Assembly (NCBI GenBank): GCA_019637815.1
Contig: JAHBUZ010000012.1
Coordinates: 1-64,000, forward strand
Origin: Chloroflexota bacterium
Lineage (GTDB): Bacteria > Chloroflexota > Limnocylindria > Limnocylindrales > CSP1-4
DNA length: 64,000 nucleotides
Direction of reading: 5' to 3'
Shown here: positions 59,093-64,000 of the stretch, piece by piece
Layout: each line of letters begins with the position of its first letter
How positions within the stretch are numbered: the stretch's first letter is position 1
The notes under the pieces: generated by a model
Seen by the model: only the letters and a program-made list of their open reading frames with translations
The model's database searches: none
What the model was told of the DNA's origin: nothing
Made by a program: the position numbers and the translations under genes

Positions 59093-60126
59093 TGCAGGAC
59101 GTGACACCGGCGGCACCCGTCGCCGACCTTCCCGACACCGACCCGGTCGCGCAGGCGGAGGCCTTCGCCGAGGAGGCGGCCGCCATCCGACGCGAGATCG
59201 GTCGGGTCATCGTGGGTCAGGACGACCTGGTCCGACAGGTCCTCATCTGTCTCCTCGCCAACGCCCACGCGCTCCTGGAGGGCGTGCCCGGCCTGGGCAA
59301 GACGATGCTCGTCCGGACCATCGCGGATGTCGTCGATTGCACCTTCGCGCGGGTCCAGTTCACGCCGGACCTGATGCCCGCGGACATCATCGGCACCAAC
59401 GTGCTCATCGATGAGGGTGGGAGCCGCTCGTTCCGCTTCCAGCCGGGGCCCGTGTTCGCCAACCTCGTGCTCGCGGACGAGATCAACCGCGCCACGCCAC
59501 GCACCCAGTCGGCACTCCTGGAGGCGATGCAGGAGCACCAGGTGTCGGTCGCGCGCGAGCGCCATCGGCTCGAGCCGCCGTTCTTCGTGCTGGCCACCCA
59601 GAACCCGCTCGAGATGGAGGGCACCTATCCGCTGCCGGAAGCTCAGCTCGACCGGTTCCTGTTCAAGCTCTGGGTGCCCTTCCCGTCCGAGGAGGACCTC
59701 GTGTCGATCCTTGACCGGACGACCGGCTCCGAGATCCCCACGGCACGCCAGACCACGGACGCCCGACGCATCGTGGCGATGCAGCGGGTCGCCCGATCGG
59801 TGCCCGTCGCACCACACGTGACCGCCTACGCGGTGGCCATCCTCGCCGCGACCCACCCGGACAGTCCGCGTGCGCCGGAGCTGGTCCGGCGATACGTGCG
59901 CTATGGCGGGTCACCGCGTGGCGCACAGGCGCTCGTGCTCGCCGGCAAGATCCAGGCGCTCATGGAGGGCCGCTTCAACGTGTCCACGGATGACATCCGG
60001 GCCGTGGCGCTACCCGCGCTGCGACACCGCGTGATGCGCGACTTCGAGGGCGAGGCGGAAGGCATCACCCCGGACGCGCTGGTCCGGGCGGTCCTCGACG
60101 CGGTGCCGCCACCGACCGTCGAATGA
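59092..60126 (+). CDS. MoxR family AAA+ ATPase
   Basis: A 344-residue AAA+ chaperone-like ATPase. IVGQDDLVRQVLICLLANAHALLEGVPGLGKTML contains Walker A, FANLVLADEINRATPRTQSALLEAM holds Walker B and the sensor, and FVLATQNPLEMEGTYPLPEAQLDRF is the MoxR signature. MoxR proteins assemble or activate complexes that include VWA proteins, as encoded just downstream. The start overlaps the stop of the preceding gene (TGATG) and the end overlaps the DUF58 gene (ATGA). Confidence 0.95.
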   Translation: MQDVTPAAPVADLPDTDPVAQAEAFAEEAAAIRREIGRVIVGQDDLVRQVLICLLANAHALLEGVPGLGKTMLVRTIADVVDCTFARVQFTPDLMPADIIGTNVLIDEGGSRSFRFQPGPVFANLVLADEINRATPRTQSALLEAMQEHQVSVARERHRLEPPFFVLATQNPLEMEGTYPLPEAQLDRFLFKLWVPFPSEEDLVSILDRTTGSEIPTARQTTDARRIVAMQRVARSVPVAPHVTAYAVAILAATHPDSPRAPELVRRYVRYGGSPRGAQALVLAGKIQALMEGRFNVSTDDIRAVALPALRHRVMRDFEGEAEGITPDALVRAVLDAVPPPTVE

Positions 60127-61121
60127 GCCTCGCTCCCGGGTCCCCGGATCCGGCGGAGGCACGCACCACGACCGCTCCGGAGGTCGGCGCCCAGGCGGCG
60201 CAGGATGCCCTGGCCGGTCGGTCGGCATCCGGTGCCATCGACCCGGTCGTGTTCGATGAGGCGTTCCTGCGACAGCTCGAACGACTCCACCTGGTGCTGC
60301 GTCGCTCGGTGCGCGGCGGGCTCGTGGGCACGCGTCGGAGCGTCCAGCACGGCCAGTCGGTGGAGTTCACGGACTACCGCGACTACGTGCCCGGTGACGA
60401 CCTGCGGGCGCTCGACTGGAACGTCGTGGCGCGCCTCGAGCGGCTGTTCGTCAAGCTGTTCGTGGAGGAGCAGGACGTCACCATCCACGTGCTCATCGAT
60501 GCCTCGGCGTCCATGGACTCGGGATCGCCCGACAAGCTCTGGTTCGCACGACGGGCCGCCGCGGCCATCGCGACCGTGGGCCTCGCGTCGTATGACCGGG
60601 TGAGCGTGGGCGTGCTCGCGGGCCGCAGCGCCCGACGACTGCCACCGATGCGTGGCTCGGCCCGGGTGATGCACCTGCTCCGCGAGCTGTCCCGCGTGGG
60701 ACCTCGGGACGGCGCGACGGACCTCGTCGCCGCGTGCCGGGCATATGCCGCGCAGATCACCCAGCGCGGGCCGCTCGTGCTCATCAGTGACCTCCTCGAT
60801 GCCCAGGCGGAGCGAGCCATCGGCGAGCTCGCGGCGACCCGCTGCGAGGTGAGCGTGCTCCACGTCCTGAGCCCCGACGAGCTCGAGCCACCGCTCGAGG
60901 GCGACCTGCGACTGGTCGATCGCGAGACGGGCCAGCGCGTGGACGTCACCGTGGACCTCGCGACGCTCGATGCCTATCGCGCGCGCCTGGCCGGGTGGCA
61001 GGCGATGCTCGGGGACGCGTGCACCAAGCGCCGCGCGGCGTACGTCCCGGTGAGCAGCGCGCTGCCCGTGGCGGATCTCATGTTCGCGGAGCTGCGGCGG
61101 CGCAACGTGGTGGGCGCCTGA
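60123..61121 (+). CDS. DUF58 (VWA-like) protein
   Basis: A 332-residue DUF58 protein. The family motif is YRDYVPGDDLRALDWNVVARLERLFVKLF, and the following VLIDASASMDSG is a VWA-type metal-binding DxSxS. Usual partner of MoxR in envelope or stress complexes. It has no membrane segment. It overlaps moxR by ATGA and is 2 nt from the next VWA gene. Confidence 0.93.
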   Translation: MSLAPGSPDPAEARTTTAPEVGAQAAQDALAGRSASGAIDPVVFDEAFLRQLERLHLVLRRSVRGGLVGTRRSVQHGQSVEFTDYRDYVPGDDLRALDWNVVARLERLFVKLFVEEQDVTIHVLIDASASMDSGSPDKLWFARRAAAAIATVGLASYDRVSVGVLAGRSARRLPPMRGSARVMHLLRELSRVGPRDGATDLVAACRAYAAQITQRGPLVLISDLLDAQAERAIGELAATRCEVSVLHVLSPDELEPPLEGDLRLVDRETGQRVDVTVDLATLDAYRARLAGWQAMLGDACTKRRAAYVPVSSALPVADLMFAELRRRNVVGA

Positions 61122-61123
61122 CG

Positions 61124-63244
61124 ATGTCGCTGCTCGCACCGCTCGCGCTCGTGGGCCTCGCCGCGATCCCGGTGATCGTGGCGCTGTACATGCTCCGGAT
61201 GCGCCGACCCGAGCGGACGGTGAGCAGCACCTGGTTGTGGACCGAGCTGGTCCGGGACGTGGAGGCGAACGCGCCCTGGCAGCGGCTGCGACGCTCGCTG
61301 CTGCTGCTGCTCCAGCTGCTGTGCGCCCTGCTGCTCGTGGCGGTCCTCGTCCGCCCGGTGCTGGAGCGGCCGGCGACGCTGGCGCATGACCTGGTGCTCG
61401 TGGTGGATGCGTCGGCGAGCATGTCCGCCACGGATGTGCCCCTCGACCGGCTGGACGCGGCGCGCCGCGCGGCGATCCAGGTCCTCGACGGGCTGCCGGC
61501 CGGTGGGCGGGTGAGCATCATCGAGGCGGGCGACACGGCGCGCGTCGTGGCCAACGAGGTCACCGACCCCGCGCGCGCCGCGCGGGCCATCGATTCCATC
61601 CGCGCCTCCACGGGCACGGGCGACATGGCGGAGGCGCTGCGGCTCGCCGACGCGCTCGCTGCGCGTGCGACCGGCTCCGAGGTCATCGTGGTCACCGACG
61701 GTGCGGGCATCGCGCCCACGGACGTGCGGGTGCGGGTCCCCGTGCGCGTCGTGCCGGTCGGGCGGGAGCGTCACAACCAGGCGATCGCGGCGCTCGCGGT
61801 GGACATCGACCCGGGCGGCCTGCGCCGACAGGCGTTCGTGAGCATCGCGAACCAGAGCGACGTGGTCGTGACGCGTCGGCTCCAGCTGCTCGCGGACGGC
61901 GTGCCGTTCACGGCGCGCGACCTGCGCCTGCCCGTGATGAGCCGGACGGACGTGGTCATCGACGAGGTGCCCCGCGGTGCGCGGATCCTCGAGGCACGAC
62001 TGAGCCGAGCCGATGCGACCGCGGCGGGCGAGACGGCCGATGTCCCCGACCATCTGGCCCTCGACGATGCGGCCTGGGCGGTGGTGCCCGAGGACCGCAC
62101 TCGCCAGATCCTGGTCATCGGTCCGGCGGGCGTGTTCCTGCGCACGGCCCTCTCACTGCTGCCGGACGTGGAGCTGTACGGCGTGAGCGCCGCCGAGTGG
62201 ACCGCCGGGACCGCGCGCGACGGGGATTGGGACCTCGTGGTGCTCGATGGCGTCATCGCGGACCCGCTGCCCGCCACCCCCATCCTCGCCATCGCGCCAC
62301 CGACCGACTCCGCGCTCGGCGATGTCCTGGGCGCCCTGACCGCGCCCACCATCGGCGAACCGGCCACGGACGAGCCACTGCTCCGGGACGTCGACCTGAC
62401 CCGGCTCCACGTGGCGCGCGCCCAGCGCATCGAGCTGCCGTCGTGGGCACGCGTCGTGCTGCCGGGGCCAACGGACGTGCCGCTCATCTACAGCGGCGTC
62501 CGGGACGGCCTGCCCACGACGGTCCTCGCCTTCGCCCTCGAGCAGAGCGACCTGCCGCTCCAGGTCGCGTGGCCCATCCTCGCCGCGAACATCACGGGCG
62601 AGCTGCTGGGCCGGGACCCGAGCGCGTCCCAGCCCGTGCGTCCGGGCGCCGTGGTCCAGCTGCCGGTGCCGCCGGACGCGAGCGGTCTGCGCATCACGCT
62701 GCCGGACGGCACCGTCCGCGAGGTGGAGCCGGGCGTGGCGGGTGATGGTCTCGCGACGTTCGTGGAGACCCGCCAGCTGGGCGTCTACCGCGTGGAGCCC
62801 ATCCCGAAGCCGGGCGTGGACGGGCCAGACGCGCGCCCGAGCGACCCGGGTGCGTCATCCCCCACGCCAGCCTCGGCATCGCCAGGCCCCGCCGCGACGA
62901 CCCCGGCCGCCGTCGACCTGCGGGCATCGGGCACGCGCTGGTTCGCGGTGGACCTGTTCGAACCGACCGAGGCGGCCATCACACCCAGTGACGGCAGTGC
63001 GCTCGTGGCGCTGGGCACACCCGCGCCGGAGGCACCTGCCACGGCCGGCGTGGCTCGCGACGAGTGGTGGCCCCTGCTGCTCCTGGTGCTGCTCGGCGTG
63101 CTCACCGTGGAGTGGCTGGTGTACGAGCGTGATGGCGCTCGACGCATCCGCGACCGTCTGCGAGCGCTGGTGCCCGGTCGCGCCACGGGCGCGAGCGGAC
63201 CGAGTGGCACGGCCGGGTCCGGCGGCCGGTCGGGGACCCGCTGA
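61124..63244 (+). CDS. BatA-like membrane protein with VWA domain
   Basis: A 706-residue protein. The N-terminus is BatA-like: a first helix (LAPLALVGLAAIPVIVALYML), RMRRPERTVSSTWLW, and a second helix (LLLLLQLLCALLLVAVLV). The VWA domain (residues about 85-205) has DLVLVVDASASMSA as MIDAS, with later VTDGAG. A long extracytoplasmic region, a Pro/Ala/Ser-rich linker and a last membrane helix (WWPLLLLVLLGVLTVEWLVY) follow. It acts with the MoxR and DUF58 proteins. The stop overlaps the next start (TGATG). Confidence 0.88.
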   Translation: MSLLAPLALVGLAAIPVIVALYMLRMRRPERTVSSTWLWTELVRDVEANAPWQRLRRSLLLLLQLLCALLLVAVLVRPVLERPATLAHDLVLVVDASASMSATDVPLDRLDAARRAAIQVLDGLPAGGRVSIIEAGDTARVVANEVTDPARAARAIDSIRASTGTGDMAEALRLADALAARATGSEVIVVTDGAGIAPTDVRVRVPVRVVPVGRERHNQAIAALAVDIDPGGLRRQAFVSIANQSDVVVTRRLQLLADGVPFTARDLRLPVMSRTDVVIDEVPRGARILEARLSRADATAAGETADVPDHLALDDAAWAVVPEDRTRQILVIGPAGVFLRTALSLLPDVELYGVSAAEWTAGTARDGDWDLVVLDGVIADPLPATPILAIAPPTDSALGDVLGALTAPTIGEPATDEPLLRDVDLTRLHVARAQRIELPSWARVVLPGPTDVPLIYSGVRDGLPTTVLAFALEQSDLPLQVAWPILAANITGELLGRDPSASQPVRPGAVVQLPVPPDASGLRITLPDGTVREVEPGVAGDGLATFVETRQLGVYRVEPIPKPGVDGPDARPSDPGASSPTPASASPGPAATTPAAVDLRASGTRWFAVDLFEPTEAAITPSDGSALVALGTPAPEAPATAGVARDEWWPLLLLVLLGVLTVEWLVYERDGARRIRDRLRALVPGRATGASGPSGTAGSGGRSGTR

Positions 63245-64000
63245 TGCCGCTGTCCGTCGTCGATCCGCTCGTCCTGCTCCTTGGGGTGCTGCTCATCGTG
63301 CTCACCCTGGTCGTGAGTCGCGCGGCGCGGCACCACCTCTCCCCGATGCGGCGCACCGCGAGCCTCGTGCTCCGGACCGTCGTGCTCACGTGTCTCGTGC
63401 TGGCGCTCGCCGGGGCGCGTCTGGAGCTGCCCGCGGACCGCCTGACCACCGTGTTCCTCGCGGACATGTCGGACAGCGTCGGTGCGCTGGGCCGGGAGCA
63501 GACCCTCGCGCGCATCCGCGAGGCGCTGGCACAGCGTCCGGACGGCGATCAGGCGGCGATCATCGCCTTCGGCTCCGACGCCCTCGTGGAGCGGTTGCCG
63601 GGCGATCTCGATGACCTCGACACCATCGCGTCGGTGCCCACCCGCTCCGCGACCGATATCGGCGAGGCGATCCGGCTGGCGAGCGCGATCTTCCCGGACG
63701 CCACGCGACGACGCATCGTGCTCCTGAGCGATGGCAACGACACGACCGGTCGGGGACGCTCGGAAGCGGCCGTCGCGGCGGTGGCCGGGATCCCCATCGA
63801 CACCTGGGCGATCGGGCGGACCATCACCGAGGAGGTGATGATGCTCGCGCTCGACGCACCCGCCACGGCGCACACGGGTGACCAGCTGGCCATCGAGGCG
63901 CTCGTCAGCTCCACGGTCGCGCAGTCGGCCACGGTCCGGCTGTACGCGGATGGCGGCCTGGTATCGACCCGCCAGGTGGACCTCGGCGTGGGCACGACCC
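63244..64000 (+). CDS. VWA-domain membrane protein, 3' end missing
   Basis: The frame starts with ATG at 63244 (TGATG overlap with the previous gene) and stays open to the end of the window; 252 residues are visible. Two hydrophobic segments (residues about 8-24 and 40-58) are followed by a VWA-like domain with TVFLADMSDSVG as MIDAS, ATDIGEAIRLA and IVLLSDGNDTTG. It resembles the long membrane VWA/glutamine-amidotransferase-like proteins that end such MoxR operons. Confidence 0.85.
   Translation, partial: MPLSVVDPLVLLLGVLLIVLTLVVSRAARHHLSPMRRTASLVLRTVVLTCLVLALAGARLELPADRLTTVFLADMSDSVGALGREQTLARIREALAQRPDGDQAAIIAFGSDALVERLPGDLDDLDTIASVPTRSATDIGEAIRLASAIFPDATRRRIVLLSDGNDTTGRGRSEAAVAAVAGIPIDTWAIGRTITEEVMMLALDAPATAHTGDQLAIEALVSSTVAQSATVRLYADGGLVSTRQVDLGVGTT

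Overview
This is a very GC-rich window (about 70% G+C by eye) with tightly packed, often overlapping genes (ATGA and TGATG junctions), two tRNA genes with an encoded CCA end, F420-type flavin-free oxidoreductases, CUT1 ABC transporters and a NHEJ-type LigD polymerase. No rRNA or ribosomal protein gene fixes the taxonomy. The mixture fits a free-living high-GC bacterium, most likely Chloroflexota (Limnocylindria/Ellin6529-like) or possibly Actinomycetota; this is inference from gene content.

Layout. 1-9.5 kb: housekeeping and small genes: a cut-off Gln/Tyr/Pro-rich membrane protein, LigD-type polymerase coupled to inorganic pyrophosphatase, nitroreductase, a SatD/DUF3307 pair, an HdeD-like membrane protein, a small excisionase-type HTH protein, a DUF333 secreted protein, tRNA-Arg(UCU), and a NYN-domain RNase gene behind a LexA-like box. 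A degraded copy of the tRNA-Arg 5' half lies at 9.63 kb. 9.7-15.5 kb: a solitary DNA methyltransferase, a small protein, two luciferase-like (F420) oxidoreductases, an NTF2-like protein and an amidohydrolase, with a divergent XRE-cupin regulator.

15.6-25 kb: a co-directional operon ortA-ortB (2-amino-4-oxopentanoate thiolase), complete CUT1-type ABC importer (ATPase, two permeases, Tat-exported binding protein), N-acyl-D-amino-acid deacylase and a covalent-flavin oxidoreductase. This looks like uptake and breakdown of an amino-acid derivative, but the usual ornithine-pathway partners of OrtAB are missing. 25-31 kb: an L-Ala-D/L-Glu epimerase-like enzyme, a methyltransferase with a TetR regulator, and an alpha/beta hydrolase-glycosyltransferase fusion.

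31-49 kb: a large sugar or sugar-acid catabolic region: an ABC importer without its own ATPase, three oxidoreductases on the minus strand, MBL hydrolase, two zinc alcohol dehydrogenases, cupin, a GntR regulator, and a four-gene translationally coupled cassette (PfkB kinase, LacD-type aldolase, phosphotriesterase-type lactonase, IolC-like kinase). Four promoters in this region share a motif containing TATCTTG or TATCTCG. Embedded in it (35.5-39 kb) is a light-response module: photolyase, a CarH/LitR-type B12 photoreceptor and DUF378 and DUF4397 genes behind a promoter with 11-bp direct repeats.

49-64 kb: tRNA-Glu(CUC), a hydrolase lacking its nucleophile coupled to a DUF1015 protein, then a nine-gene (last one cut) operon of a large membrane protein, ABC-2 type exporter, DUF4175-like protein with a long Gln-Gly repeat, MoxR ATPase, DUF58 and two VWA-domain membrane proteins, probably an envelope-related complex.
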